DNA from: Panax quinquefolius
Lineage: Eukaryota > Streptophyta > Magnoliopsida > Apiales > Araliaceae
DNA length: 64,000 bases
Assembly (NCBI GenBank): GCA_020205615.1
Contig: CM035160.1
Span: forward strand, 123,967,605-124,031,604
Direction: 5' to 3'
Shown in pieces: positions 20,372 through 33,085 of this stretch. The first letter of the stretch is position 1, and every line of letters starts with the position of its first letter. The notes under the pieces were generated by a model, which was given only the letters and a program-made list of their open reading frames with translations, did no database searches and was not told where the DNA came from. Made by a program: the position numbers and the translations under genes.

Positions 20372-21640
20372 TTTTAAATTACTTGCTATGATTATACCGA
20401 ACAATCCTCAGTCATAATCATACCAAGTCCATCTACGCACTACAAGCCACATATGACTTTCAACATAATATAAACATGAGGATAATGATATAAAGAATCA
20501 ATCAAATGAGATAAAGGATAAATATTAAACATTTATAATATAATTTATCCAGATTCAAGAATATCCCCATGTTATCAATCACTTAAAATCTCATAATCTA
20601 ATATCATTAATATTATAACAATATTTTAATCACTTCTTAAATTTATAAACAATTTATCTCAATTGTTTACGCTTTACCATATAATGCATTTAATCATTCA
20701 AAATGCCATACTCATAAGATATCATCACCAATTATCAAATCCTCATCAAAAAAATATGCATATACTCTATATAGGATTCTCTAGCCATAAAATCATATTT
20801 TCAACTTTGTTACTTCACATAACATATTTAACTCATATGTTCAGAATTAAACTATTTTCATGAAAAATACCAAATCAGTCCCAAATATATTTCTTTTCTG
20901 GGATTTAGCATAATATAGTCCCATAATGAAAATATATTTTTCTCGAATTTTAAAATTCATTTACTATTTTTCAAAAATCTATTTCTAATTAATTCCTTAA
21001 GAAATTAGCTACCTCAAGTTTAACTTCAAAATTCCCAAATCTTGGCAGGACTTTACACATGTTAATGTGAGCCTCCAGTTTAAATTTCATGGTCATCTGA
21101 GTTATAGAACTCCTAAGTTATAGCGTTTTCATCAAAAACCTAAATATTGAAATAGTCATAACTTGCTCATTTTAAGTCAGAATGAGCTCATTTTTGGACA
21201 GGAGGTACTTTATACCATATACCTTCATGTCCCAAAAGGCCAGAATTTTTCTCATAATTTAAGTGGCCGAAACAGCCCATCTAAAATCATGGCAGCGGCT
21301 TTTTCGGTTTTTGCAGCTTTGCACTCCTTTGCTAAAATCACTCCACACAAAAATCTACAACACCTTTTCTAGTAATTCTACTTGGATTAGTTAGGTAACT
21401 CATAGATCTAACTCTAGGACTTGACCACACTCAAAAATTCAAAATATAATAGGAGATTTGGTCAATTGAATTTCATGTCACGTTTTTCACCAAAATTTGG
21501 TTTTTTTTAACTCCTTGTGATTTTTAAGAAATTTTCATGTTTTCACATACTAACCAACATAACTCATCATAAAACATACTAATACTTCATATACTCATGA
21601 TTGTCATCAGTTCTATACTTTTATTATGACTTTTATCATA
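20372..21640 (-). other. Non-coding part of E unit 1 internal region
   Basis: AT-rich sequence with no supportable ORF. The right-hand part (about 21140-21400) reads TCATAACTTGCTCATTTTAA then AGTCAGAATGAGCTCATTTT, which resembles text common in plant LTRs and also the left edge of the window (about 45-85). It replaces reverse transcriptase and integrase, so it may be LTR or other retroelement sequence captured in the non-autonomous element. Unit 2 has the same block (25824-27060). Confidence 0.55.
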
Positions 21641-22420
21641 ATCCACGTAAACAGATCCTTTTAGTTGAAGAAATATTTGAGGGTTTTAGAAATGGGTTTT
21701 TGTACTGGGGTCAATACAAAATTCGATTTCACGTTCTAGGGTAGGCTAGAAAGTCTTCAAGAATATGCCAAGAAATTTATTAATGATAGAAATATCATTC
21801 AAAACTGTTACTCTCATCCAAGACTTGGATAACACATGTAATGAAGGTTTCTCCTAGCGGAATTTCAACCGATAGGTCAAAGTCTAACTTCTCTAGAGTC
21901 AAATTTAAACGTTGAACGCAAGCAAGAGAGATAAAAGAATGGGTAGAACAGATATCTAATAAGGTATAGACTTCGCAAGAATTTATAATTAACTAACCCG
22001 TGCTAACTTCGTTCGGTTTACTCATTTTTTGAGAAGTCATGAAAAACGCTATTCCTAAAACCAACGACTTTGTTTTGTCCGTATCCACCTTTGGTTCCAC
22101 CGTCCCAACTGGACTTGACTTTGGTGCACGATAAAATCGGGCTAAATGACATTCTCTTCTTGCAATTTCCACTTCTATTATCTTTGCCATGATTACCACC
22201 GAAGTGGTTACCATTCTTGGCATGATAATTTCCCCACGATGGTTATCATTATTCGATAACCGCTTGCCACCAAAGATGATTATTATCGTGTTGTTGGTCG
22301 TTACCTTTTTGTTTGAGTTTAATCAACACTCTCATGTGCTTCATTGCTTATCTCAAAGATTTTCGGATGCCATTCTCAAACACCGCCACAAAATAAGGGT
22401 TAATTGACATGCAACATATT
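21641..22420 (-). pseudogene. gag and protease remnant, E unit 1
   Basis: On the minus strand a gag piece carries the partial zinc knuckle REGHLARF-like ECHLARFYRAPKSS, matching GREGHLARFCRSPK of D. A protease segment follows near 21900-21990 in which the DTGS motif of D is changed to DICS. The RT entry (FPDVF-like and the PISKTL stretch) ends near 21650. The first part of the gag domain is gone. Unit 2 has the same decayed residues, so the damage predates the duplication of the unit. Confidence 0.72.
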
Positions 22421-22540
22421 ATCCCTATACTCTGACCGACCAATTAAATACCAAATAAATTTAGGTAGGTCATACTAGCGAAAGAATTCCCCGTCTCTCC
22501 CCTCCTAGTTCTTATCTCACATCTCAGCCAAGGATCATAT

Positions 22541-22558
22541 CCCTAAGCTCTGATACCA
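22541..22558 (-). other. Primer-binding site, E unit 1
   Basis: Minus-strand TGGTATCAGAGCTTAGGG lies two bases from the end of LTR 2. The first 12 bases match the complement of initiator tRNA-Met exactly. Confidence 0.9.
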
Positions 22559-22560
22559 AC

Positions 22561-25008
22561 TGTGACGCCCCCAAAATTAGGTATACGTCACCCATCTTGG
22601 GTCGCCACTTACATGGTACATAAATTCAAATACAAACTTAATTATACATCCGTAGGTGTAACATACGACAATACATAAACCGAGAGTTCTAATAGGAATA
22701 TTGTCATTTAGACAATATCCATACTCAAGGAGTCCTCATTACATTTATTGTCACACTATTTAATGTAATAGTGAGGACTACTAATGCTATCTTCGGGACC
22801 ATCACTCTTTTCCCCGACTCTTCCCAAATTATATTCTCATTTCCTCAAGAGAACAAAGTGAAAGAAAGGGTGAGCTCAACTAGCCCAAAGAAGAAATATT
22901 ATGACTAAGATAAAGCGTAATAAATTATCATTAGCCTTCAAAGTTGTTAAACCGATAAAATACAATAGACAACCAGCTTTAATCTAGCATGAATGTGCAA
23001 TCCATTAAAAGAGTCAAGTAGAAAATAAAGTCTACTATCTTTTAGGTTTTAAAAGGTTTTCATCAATTTTTATCACTAAGACTCGGCTTTAATTAATAAA
23101 CCACAATATCTAATCATCCCTCGCACTACTCACCAAGGATTTTCATCAAATTATCAATGGTCATGACTATACCGAATCACCCCCGGTCATAATCATACCA
23201 AAACTATCCATCATCGCATTACAGTGCCATCGAGGACTTTTGTCACATCATTTATATCAAGCCACGATTATACCGAATGAACCCTGGTCATAATCATACT
23301 AAGTTCATCTATGCACGTAAGCCAAAGATAACTTTCAACATAATATAAACATGAGGATGATGACAATTATATAAGAATTCAATAAAACAAGTTCAAGAAT
23401 TAATTTCTCTAGGATTTATTAACGTCCAAATTGTCAACAAGATACTGTTTTGTAGAGTAAAATTCAAGAATGATCAGAAGAATATTTCCATGAAAAGATA
23501 TTGGATGAAACGCAAAAATCAAGGATATTCTACTAATTTCACGGAGTATAGAAGTCAAAGTTTTAACCAACTGGGTATAATAAAGAATAGAATAACAAAA
23601 GAAATCACCATGCATGCGGTATTGTGATGATATGCAAGTTATTCCAACAGAATAATAATAACGGAACCAAAGTCGTGAAATTCACAATCGGCTGTGATGA
23701 TCCAATGTAATAATAAATGCTCAATAATAATAAACAATGGAACCAGTCCTGTAAAACACACGATGACAAGATATTCCAAATGTAATAATAAATGCGTAAT
23801 AATAAACAATGGAACTGTGTCCTGTAAAACACATGCATGTGATATTCCAATGTAATAATAAAGAATGGAATAATAGAAGAAGATCACCAAGTATAGGGGA
23901 TTCACAGCGATACAAAAGTTATTCCAATGTAATAAATAAGAATGGAATAATATAAGGATTTCACCAAGTATAGGTATGCCACAGATATACAGTTATGTAT
24001 AGGGTATGCCACTTTTATAGGTTATTCCAATGTAATAATAATGAATGGAATAATGTAAGTTCTCTTCATGAATAAGAAAGAATAATACCCCTTACGGCAC
24101 ACAACAAAAATATCCCTTACCGTAAAAGACACCGGATATCAAAGTAGTGAAGTACCGTAATACTCTTCTTCTTTCTCTCTATAGATTTTCTCTCTATAGC
24201 TTCTCTCTATAATTTCTCTCTAGTTTTCAAAGAATTCGTAAGAAAATAATGAAGGAATGAGCTTCTATTTATAGGAAAATAGAATGCATAGTAATTAATC
24301 CATGAACTATCCCGTATTGATTTACTTTAATCGACGGTCCATATTTAAAGCAAAATCATTTAAATAAAATATCATATATTCTATTTATATAAAAACATTT
24401 TACTATGCAAACACTATGCAACACTATGCAAAACACTATACAAAACACTATGCAACACTATGCATAATAAAATATAATATATTTTATTTATAGAATAACT
24501 TTAATAAAGTATTCTGTTTTATATAAAAAGATGTTTCTATTTTATTACGTTAATAATACAAATAAAACAAAACGTCATTATCGCTATAATAATTCATATT
24601 ATTAATCGACAATAATGGAATCAAACTGAGTGACTTCTCACATAAGCATCAATAATCAATACCGCGTGCTACTATGCAACCACATGTATTCATCGTACTT
24701 TTACTACCGAAGTAGTTCAACAAAGATCAACCAGAAAACTTTCGCCGTTATTTCAATAAAATATTTTGTCGTTTTCTCAATCCGACAATAATTTCATTGT
24801 GGGGTCCACCAATGATTGAGCTGTTGTACGTAATATTCCCTCGCTAAACCTAATATTCCCCACCAATCGAATATAATATAACCACTTGCATACTTTGCAA
24901 AATTTATAAATACTACCCACAACTATAATATTATCTCAAATTCACACCATAATATTAAAAATTATTTCGACAAAATTTAAATCTTTATCGATAAAATCTC
25001 GTCTCACA
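22561..25008 (-). mobile_element. Element E LTR 2
   Basis: 2448 bp, the same length as LTR 1 and nearly the same sequence. The differences cluster at sites rich in CG and CNG, for example the text around GCATTAC..CATCGAGG near 23217. A TATA box is on the minus strand at 24266-24273. Confidence 0.9.
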
Positions 25009-25481
25009 ATCTCCCTCCTTATGGAATTTCTCCCTCGAAATTAGGGTATGTACTGGTATGATAAAGAGGTGAGAATACCTTGAATACCTTTATCGTTAAA
25101 AATATTAAATTCATCTTCGTAATCCTACCAAAGATATTCATTAATAATTCATCTTTTGCACTACAAAGCCAAAGATATTTATTAACAATTCATCTTTGCA
25201 CTACAAAGCAAAGATATACAACTCAGAAAACCAATAATGCCGAGACGCACTAATAGTATCACGACCACGAATTATCCATGCACTTCTCGCCAAAGATATT
25301 CGTGTTTTCAATTACTACCATGATTATACCGAATAATCCGTGGTCATAATCATACCAAGTCTATCAATGCACTACTACCAAAGATGACTTTTACCACATC
25401 CATGAATTAATATTTCATCATTGAGACTCACCAATAATTAATCCATATCATCGAATCATCCCCGCACTACGTGCCAAGGAT
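25009..25481 (-). other. Polypurine tract and diverged repeats, E unit 2
   Basis: The minus-strand polypurine tract AAGGAGGGAGAT lies next to LTR 2. It is followed by the same scattered TTGGCCGTAGTGCA units as in unit 1. Confidence 0.65.
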
Positions 25482-25823
25482 ATTCATTAGTATCACGACC
25501 ACGAATTATCCATGCACTACTACCAAAGATAATCGTATTATTCATTAAGTATCACGACCACAAATTATCCATGCACTACTACCAAAGATAATCGTATTCA
25601 TTAATATCACAACCACAAATTATCCATGCACTACTACCAAAGATAATCGTGTATTCATTAAGTATCACGACCACAAATTATCCATGCACTACTACCAAAG
25701 ATAATCGTGTATTCATTAAGATCACGACCACAAATTATCCATGCACTACTACCAAAGATAATCGTGTATTCATTAGTCTCACGACCACAAATTATCCATG
25801 CACTATGGCCAAAGATAATCGTG
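25482..25823. repeat. 57-bp tandem repeat array, E unit 2
   Basis: Six units starting ATTCATT at 25482, 25540, 25596, 25653, 25711 and 25768. This is the same array as 19801-20371 but four units shorter. It accounts for most of the length difference between the two internal regions (3246 and 2991 bp). Confidence 0.92.
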
Positions 25824-27060
25824 AGCTTTCAATTACTATGATTATACCGAACAATCCTCGGTCATAATCATACCAAGTCCATCTATGCACTACAGTGCCA
25901 CATACGACTTTCAACATAATATAAACATGAGGATAATAATATAAAGAATCAATCAAATGAGATAAAGGATAAATATTAAACATTTATAATATAATTTATC
26001 CAGATTCAAGAATATCCCCATGTTATCAATCACTTAATAATCTTATTATAACAATATTTTAATCACTTCTTAAATTTATAAACAATTTATCTCAATTGTT
26101 TACGCTTTACCATATAATGCATTTAATCATTCAAAATGCCATACTCATAAGATATCATCACCAATTATCAAATCCTCATCAAAAAAAATATGCTTATACT
26201 CTATATAGGATTCTCTAGCCATAAAATCATATTTTCAACTTTGTTACTTTCACATAACATATTTAACTCATATATGTTCAGAATTAAACTATTTTCATGA
26301 AAAATACCAAATCAGTCCCAAATATATTTTTTTTCTGGGATTTAGCATAATATAGTCCCATAATGAAAATATAATTTTCTTAATTTTTAAAATTCATTTA
26401 CTATTTTTCAAAATCCATTTTAATTAATTCCTTAAGAAATTAGCTACCTCAAGTTTAACTCCAAAATTCCCAAATCTTGGCAGGACTTTACACATGTTAA
26501 TGTAAGCCTCCAGTTTAAATTTCATGGTCATCTGAGTTATAGAACTCCTATTATAAGCGTTTTTTAATTCGGAAAAACCTAAATATTGAAATAGTCATAA
26601 CTTGTTCATTTTAAGTCGAATGAGCTCCTTTTTGGACAAGAGGTAATTTATACCATATACCTTCATGTCCCAAAAGGCTAGAATTTTTCTCATAATTTAA
26701 GTGGCCGAAACAGCCCTCTAAAATCATGGCGGCAGCTTTTTTCGGTTTTTGCAGCTTTGCACTCCTTTGCTAAAATCACCCACACAAAAAAATCTACAAC
26801 ACCTTTTCCAAAGAATTCCACTTGGATTAGTTAGGTAACTCATAGATCTAACTCTAGGACTTTACCACACTCAAAAATTCAAAATATAATAGGAGATTTG
26901 GTCAATTGAATTTTATGTCACGTTTTTCACCAAAATCTGGTTTTTTTTAACTCCTTGTGATTTTTAAGAAATTTTCATGTTTTCACATACTAACCAACAT
27001 AACTCATCATAAAACTTACTAATACTTCATATACCCATGATTGTTATCAGTTCTATACTT
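25824..27060 (-). other. Non-coding part of E unit 2 internal region
   Basis: A near-copy of 20372-21640. No gene is supportable. Confidence 0.6.
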
Positions 27061-27880
27061 TTATTATGACTTTTATCATAATCCACGTAAACAGATCCTT
27101 TTAGTTGAAGAAATATTTGAGGGTTTTAGAAATGGGTTTTTGTATTGGGGTCAATACAAAATTTGATTTCACGTTCTAGGGTAGGCTAGGAAGTCTTCAA
27201 GAATATGCCAAGAAATTTATTAATGATAGAAATATCATTCAAAACTGTTACTCTCATCCAAGACTTGGATAACACATGTAATGAAGGTTTCTCCTAGCGG
27301 AGTTTCAACCGATAGGTCAAAGTCTAACTTCTCTAGAGTCAAATTTAAACGTTGAAAGCAAGCAAGAAAGATAAAAGAATGGGTAGAACAGATATCTAAT
27401 AAGGTATAGACTTTGCAAGAATTTATAATTAACTAACCCTTGTTAACTTCGTTCGGTTTACTCATTTTTTGAGAAGTCATGAAAAACGCTCTTCCTAAAA
27501 CCAACGACTTTGTTTTGTCCGTATCCGCCTTTGGTTCCACCGTCCCAACTGGACTTGACTTTGGTGCACGATAAAATTCGGGCTAAATGACCTTCTCTTC
27601 TTGCAATTTCCACTTCTATTATCTTTGTCATGATTACCACCGAAGTGGTTACCATTATTGGCATGATAATTTCCCCCACGATGGTTATCATTATTCTGAT
27701 AACCATTGCCACCAGTATGATTATTATCGTGTTGTTGGTCGTTACCTTTTGTTTGAGCTTAATCAACACTCTCATGTGCTTCATTGCTTATCTCAGCATT
27801 TTTAGATGCCATTCTCAAACACTGCCACAAAATAAGGGTTAATTGACATGCAACATATTATCCCTATACTCTGACCGACC
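27061..27880 (-). pseudogene. gag and protease remnant, E unit 2
   Basis: A near-copy of the unit 1 remnant. The minus-strand frame at 27458-27784 covers a gag piece with EGHLARI followed by the stretch before protease. The protease again has DICS in place of DTGS. No functional protein is possible. Confidence 0.7.
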
Positions 27881-27979
27881 AATTAAATACCAAATAAATT
27901 TTGGTAGGTCATACTAGCGAAAGAATTCCCCGTCTCTCCCCTCCTAGTTCTTATCTCACATCTCAGCCAGGGATCATAT

Positions 27980-27997
27980 CCCTAAGCTCTGATACCA
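27980..27997 (-). other. Primer-binding site, E unit 2
   Basis: TGGTATCAGAGCTTAGGG on the minus strand, two bases from LTR 3, identical to unit 1. Confidence 0.9.
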
Positions 27998-27999
27998 AC

Positions 28000-30444
28000 T
28001 GTGACGCCCCCAAAATTAGGTATACGTCACCCATCTTGGGTCGCCACTTACATGGTACATAAATTCAAATACAAACTTAATTATACATCTGTCGTAACAT
28101 ACGACAATACATAAAACCGAGAGTTCTAATAGAAATATTATCATTTAGACAATATCCATACTCAAGGAGTCCTCATTACATTTATTGTCACACTATTTAA
28201 TGTAATAGTGAGGACTACTATTGCTATCTTCTGGACCATCACTCTTTTCCCCGACTCGTCCCAAATTTATATTCTCATTTCAAAGAGAACAAAGGAAAGA
28301 AAGGGTGAGCTCAACTAGCCCAAGAAGAAATATTATGACTAAGATAATGCGTAATAAATTATCATTAGCCTTCAACAAAGGTTAAACCGATAAAATACAA
28401 TAGACAACCAGCTTTAATCAAGAAATGAAATGTGCAATCCATTAAAAGAGTCAAGTAGAAAATAAAGTCTACTATCTTTTAGGTTTTAAAAGGTTTTCAT
28501 CAATTTTTATCACTAAGACTCAGCTTTAATGAATAAACCACAATATATAATCATCCCCGCACTACTTGGCCAAGGATTTTCATCAAATTATCAATGGTCA
28601 TGACTATACCGAATCACCCCTCGGTCATAATCATACCAAAAACTATCCATCATCGCATTACGTACTCAATCGAGGACTTTTGTCGCATCATTTATATCAA
28701 GCCATGATTATACCGAATGAACCCTGGTCATAATCATACTAAGTTCATCTATGCACGTAAGCCAAAGATAACTTTCAACATAATATAAACATGAGGATGA
28801 TGACAATGATATAAGAATTCAATAAAACAAGTTCAAGAATTAATTTCTCTAGGATTTATTAACGTCCAAATTGTCAACAAGATACTGTTTTGTAGAGTAA
28901 AATTCAAAAATGTTCAGAAGAATATTTCCATGAAAAGATACTGGATGAAACGCAAATATCAAGGATATTCTACTAGTTTAATGGAGTATAGAAGTCAAAG
29001 TTTTAACCAACTGGGTATAATAAAGAATGGAATAACAAAAGAAATCACCATGCATGCGATTTGCATGACAAAGTTATTCCAATGTAATAATAATAATCGG
29101 AACCAGTCGTGTGAAATTCACACCGACAAGATGATCCAATGTAATAATAAATGCTGAATAATAATAAACAATGGAACCCAGTCCTGTAAAACACGCAGAT
29201 GTGATATTCCAATGTAATAATAAATGCGAAATAATAAACAATGGAACCGTGTCCCATGTAAAACACACGCATGTGATATTCCAATGTAATAATAAAGAAT
29301 GGAATAATGTAAGAAGATCACCAAGTATAGGGGATTCCACAGATACAAAAGTTATTCCAATGTAATAAAGAAGAATGGAATAATATAAGGATTTCACCAA
29401 GTATATGGTATGCCACAGATACAAAGTTATGTATAGGGTATGCCACTTTTACAAAAGTTATTCCAATGTAATAATAATGAATGGAATAATGTAAGTTCTC
29501 TTCATGAATAAGAAAGAATAATACCCCTTACGGCACAACAAATAATATCCCTCACCGTAAAAGACACCGGATATCAAAGTAGTGAAGTACGAGAATACTC
29601 TTCTTCTTCTTTCTCTATAGATTTTCTCTCTATAGCTTCTCTCTATAATTTCTCTCTAGAGTTTCAAAGAATTCAAAGAAAATAATGAAGGAATGAGCTT
29701 CTATTTATAGGAAAATAGAATGCATAGTAATTAATCCATGAAACGGTCCGTATTGATTTACTTTAATCTGACGGTCCATATTTAAAGCAAAATCTTTTAA
29801 ATAAAATATCATATATTCTATTTATATAAAATATTTTACTATGCAAACACTATGCAACACTATGCAAAACACTATACAAAAACACTATGCAACACTATGC
29901 ATAATAAAATATAATATATTCTATTTATAGAATAACTTTAATAAAGTATTCTGCTTTTATATAAAAAGATGTTTCTATTTTATTACGTTAATAATACTGA
30001 ATAAAACAAAACGTCATTATCGCTATAATAATTCATATTATTAATCGACAATAATGGAATCAAACCGAGTGACTTCTCACATAAGCATCAATAATCAATA
30101 CCGCAGTATTACTATGCAACCACACGACATCAGCATTTCTTTTACTACCGAAAGTAGTTCAACAAGATCAACCAGTAAAACTTCCGCCGTTATTTCAATA
30201 AAATATTTTTGTCGTTTTCTCAATCCGACAATAATTCTGTCCACCAATGATTGAGCCGTTGTACGAATATTCCTTCCTAAACCGTATATTCCCCGACCAA
30301 TCGAATATAATATAACCACTTGCATACTTTGCAAAATTTATAAATACTACCCACAACTATAATATTATCTCAAATTCACACCATAATATTAAAAATTATT
30401 TCGACAAAATTTAAATCTTTATTGATAAAATCTCGGGTCTCACA
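28000..30444 (-). mobile_element. Element E LTR 3
   Basis: 2445 bp, ending CTCGGGTCTCACA at 30444 and followed by the TSD GTTTT. As the 5' LTR of the minus-strand element it would carry the promoter; its TATA box is at 29702-29709. Confidence 0.9.
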
Positions 30445-31755
30445 GTTTTCGTCGGACCCGGTTCCAATATTTATTATTTTGTCGGAATATCCTATCTGTG
30501 CGTTTACGTCGGACTTGGTTCCATTCTTTATTATTCTGTTGGAATATCCTGTCTGTGCGTTTTACGCTAGACCTGGTTCCATTATTTATTATTCTGCTGA
30601 ATAACCCGTCTGCATACTATCGCATGATGCATGGTGATTTCTTTTGTTATTCCATTCTTTATTATACTAAGTTGGTTAAAACTTTGACTTCTATACTCCA
30701 TGAAATTAGTGGAATATCCTCGATATTTGTGCTTTATCCAAAGATCTTTTCATGGAAATATTCTTCCGAGCATTCTTGAATTTTACTCTACAAAGCAAAG
30801 ATCATGTCGACAATTTGAACGCTTATCGGTTCTCGGATAAATTAATTCTTTAACTTGTTTTATTGAATTCTTATATCATTGTCATCATCCTCATGTTTAT
30901 ATTTTGTTGAAAGTCATCTATGGCCTGTAGTTCATAGATGGACTTGGTATGATTATGACCAGGGATTATTCTGTGTAATCATGATCGTATTGTTACAAAT
31001 GATGTGGAAAAAGTCCTCATTGGCCCGTAGTGCATTGATGGATAGTTTTTGGTATGATTATGGCTATGGATTCTCTTTGGCCGTAGTGCAAAGATGAATT
31101 GTTTTATGACACGATCAAGACCGTTGATGAAAACATGATTATCTTAAGCTGTAGTGCATGGATAATTCGTGGTCGTGATACTAAAGAATATCATTGGCCG
31201 TAGTTCAGGGGTGATTCGATGATGTGGATTATTTATTGTCGAGTCCCAAAGTAGAAAAGTGATGAAAACCTTTTAAATCATAGAAGATAGTAGATTTTAT
31301 TCTCTACTTGACTCTTCTAATGGATTGCTTGTTCACCGCAGCTAAACTTGATGTTTGTTATATTTTATCGGGCTTAACACTTTTAAAGGCTAACGATAAA
31401 TTATTTTGCATTATCTTAGTCATAATATTTCTTACTGGGCTAGTTGAGCTCACCCTTTCTTTAACTGTTCTCTTCAGGAAATGAGAACGTTGCTGGGACT
31501 AGTCGGGGAACAGAGTGATGGTCCTAGATGGTGTATTAGTAGTCCTCACTATTCTGTGAAATAGTGTGATAATAATTGTAATGACTCCTTTTGAGTTTGT
31601 ATAATCTCTAGTAGACAATATATGTATTCAAACTCACAGTTTATGTTTTTTCGTATTGTACACGACAGTTTTATTATTAAGTTATATTTGAATTCTGTAC
31701 CATGTATCTGGCGACTCAAGATGGGTGATGTATACCTAATTTTGGGTGCGTCACA
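30445..31755 (+). mobile_element. Element D 3' LTR, second part
   Basis: It resumes D with the 60-bp GGTTCCATTATTTATTATTC units, then the TTGGCCGTAGTGCAT module (about 30900-31210). It ends GGGTGCGTCACA, followed by the TSD TGAGT of D at 31756-31760. It includes CTGTTCTCTTCAG|GAAATGAG near 31477, the acceptor-like site. Confidence 0.9.
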
Positions 31756-31760
31756 TGAGT

Positions 31761-32051
31761 GATAATAATACATGGTTAATTATGTGAGTAAATAAATTAT
31801 GAATCCCTTATTTTGAGATAAATAAAGGGATAGTATGAATATGTAATCCTGAAACTGGTTTAGTTCAGGAAAGTGGATGTTTATAGCAGATATGCTATCT
31901 TTAGTATGTTTTAAAACATTATGAATGAATAAAATATTAGAGTTTATTTGAAATGTTATGAGATATAGCTTTAATCTTGGAATGTTTAAGTTAAACTTCA
32001 AATACCTAAGAAGTTGAGTAATGAACTAATAAGCGTATATTTTAACAGAAA
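31761..32051 (+). other. Spacer between pre-gag ORF and gag, element C
   Basis: AT-rich spacer of about 290 bp with no coding frame, ending ATATTTTAACAG|AAA just before the gag ATG. The same TTTAACAG|AAAA precedes gag in H, and TTTTTAATAG|AAA in J. A splice acceptor at this point would let gag be translated from an RNA lacking the pre-gag ORF. Splicing is inferred. Confidence 0.5.
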
Positions 32052-33075
32052 ATGCCTCCTAGAAGAAGATAACCATGTCAACAAGCACCTCCTGAGGGGT
32101 CTACTAATAATAACAATGAGACCAACGCTAATCCAGTTCAGCAGTTAGTAACTTTGTTAACGGGAGCACTTACGAATCATCCGCAAGTTCAAGTTACGAC
32201 TTTCAAGGTGTTCAAAGCGGTTGGACCGCCAGAATTTCAAGGGTCTATGAATCCAGTGGAAGCCCAAAGCTGGATCATGGAAATGTAGTAGGTGTTCGAC
32301 GTTTCTAGAGTTAATGAAGATCAGAAGGCTGCGTTCGCAACATTTATGCTGAAGTCCGAAGCTAACTAATGGTGTCAAGCAAATAAGGTTCGTGGAGGAT
32401 AAGGAGTGATAGCGTGGGAAAGATTTAAGGAGATGTTCTTCGAAATGTACTTTCCAGCTAGTTCTCGAAATCAGTTGGAAGTGCAATTTACGAGTCAAGC
32501 AAGGAACTATGACGGCGCGTAATATCTCGCGAAGTTTAACGAGTTGGCAAGGTTTGCCACTTATCAAGTCAATACTGATGAACATAAAGCGAGAAGGTTC
32601 GAACAAGGATTGAAACCCTAGCTGTATAGCAAGGTTTTAATGTTCCAGTTAGATACATTTGCGGCTGTACTAGAAAAGGCTATCATCGCAGAAGGTGGAA
32701 GCGATGCCTTGACCAAGTACAATAAAGAACAAAAGAAGAGGAAGAATGATAGTGAAAATAAGGCTGGTGGAAGTAATGTTGGAGGTAACAATCAGAAGAG
32801 AAAGTGGAACGAGAATTCGACTACAGGAGGACAACAAGGAAGTCAATAGAAGAAAATGTTTGAAGCTTGTGCGACGTGCCGGAAAAACCATACCGGAGTA
32901 TGTTTTAAGGGAAAGCGGGTGTGTTTCAACTGTGGTCAGGAGGGACACATTGCACCGAACTATTTTAGCCCAAAGAAAGGAGCATGTTTTACCTAGGTTC
33001 GAAGGATCACATGGTTCGTGATTGCCCTAAAATGCCAGCGGGGAGTGCAAGTGGATGAAAAGGAAACAACAATGG
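32052..33075 (+). pseudogene. Element C gag
   Basis: It starts MPPRRR at 32052. The gag domain is recognisable: GPPEFQGSMNPVEAQSWIME, VFDVSRVNEDQKAAFATFML, WERFKEMFFEMYFPASS and FAEQGLKP-like text. CCHC knuckles CATCRKNHTGVC and CFNCGQEGHIAPN follow (about 32867-32965), the second with its last cysteine lost. Stops arise mainly where TGG or CAA is expected (TAG, TAA), consistent with C-to-T or G-to-A decay. The closest relative in the window is the gag of H. Confidence 0.82.
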
Positions 33076-33085
33076 TGGTGGTGCA

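Larger units (their letters stand above)
16867..30444 (-). mobile_element. Element E: LTR-internal-LTR-internal-LTR array, minus strand
   Basis: Three LTRs (16867-19314, 22561-25008, 28000-30444) alternate with two internal regions (19315-22560, 25009-27999) in the same orientation. Each internal region has its own primer-binding site and polypurine tract. This is the expected product of unequal recombination between LTRs. The ends resemble those of D, but the LTR middle differs (CACTATGCAA repeats instead of GAGTTACTATTCAT), so E is a sister subfamily. Coding content is only a gag and protease remnant, so E looks non-autonomous. Confidence 0.9.
9675..31755 (+). mobile_element. Element D: decayed Ty3/gypsy retrotransposon with nested E
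   Basis: It starts TGTGAGACCCCAGATTTTAT and ends GGGTGCGTCACA. It is flanked by a perfect TSD TGAGT (9670-9674 and 31756-31760). It inserted nine bases after the stop of the pre-gag ORF of C. The parts are a 5' LTR, primer-binding site, gag with two zinc knuckles, protease remnant, pieces of RNase H and integrase, polypurine tract, and a 3' LTR split by E. Reverse transcriptase and the integrase core are missing, so D could only have moved with help or decayed later by deletion. Confidence 0.9.

Noticed and set aside
19854..20391. Long repetitive ORFs on both strands (19-residue repeats)
   Set aside because: The 57-bp repeat period is a multiple of three, so any frame without a stop in one unit stays open through the array. 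It has no start context and no conservation beyond the DNA repeat.
22541..22558. Possible tRNA genes at the TGGTATCAGAGC sites
   Set aside because: Only the 3' acceptor complement is present, next to LTR ends. No cloverleaf surrounds it, so these are primer-binding sites.
32157..32606. 149-codon minus-strand ORF
   Set aside because: It is antisense to the gag of C. The plus strand carries recognisable gag motifs.
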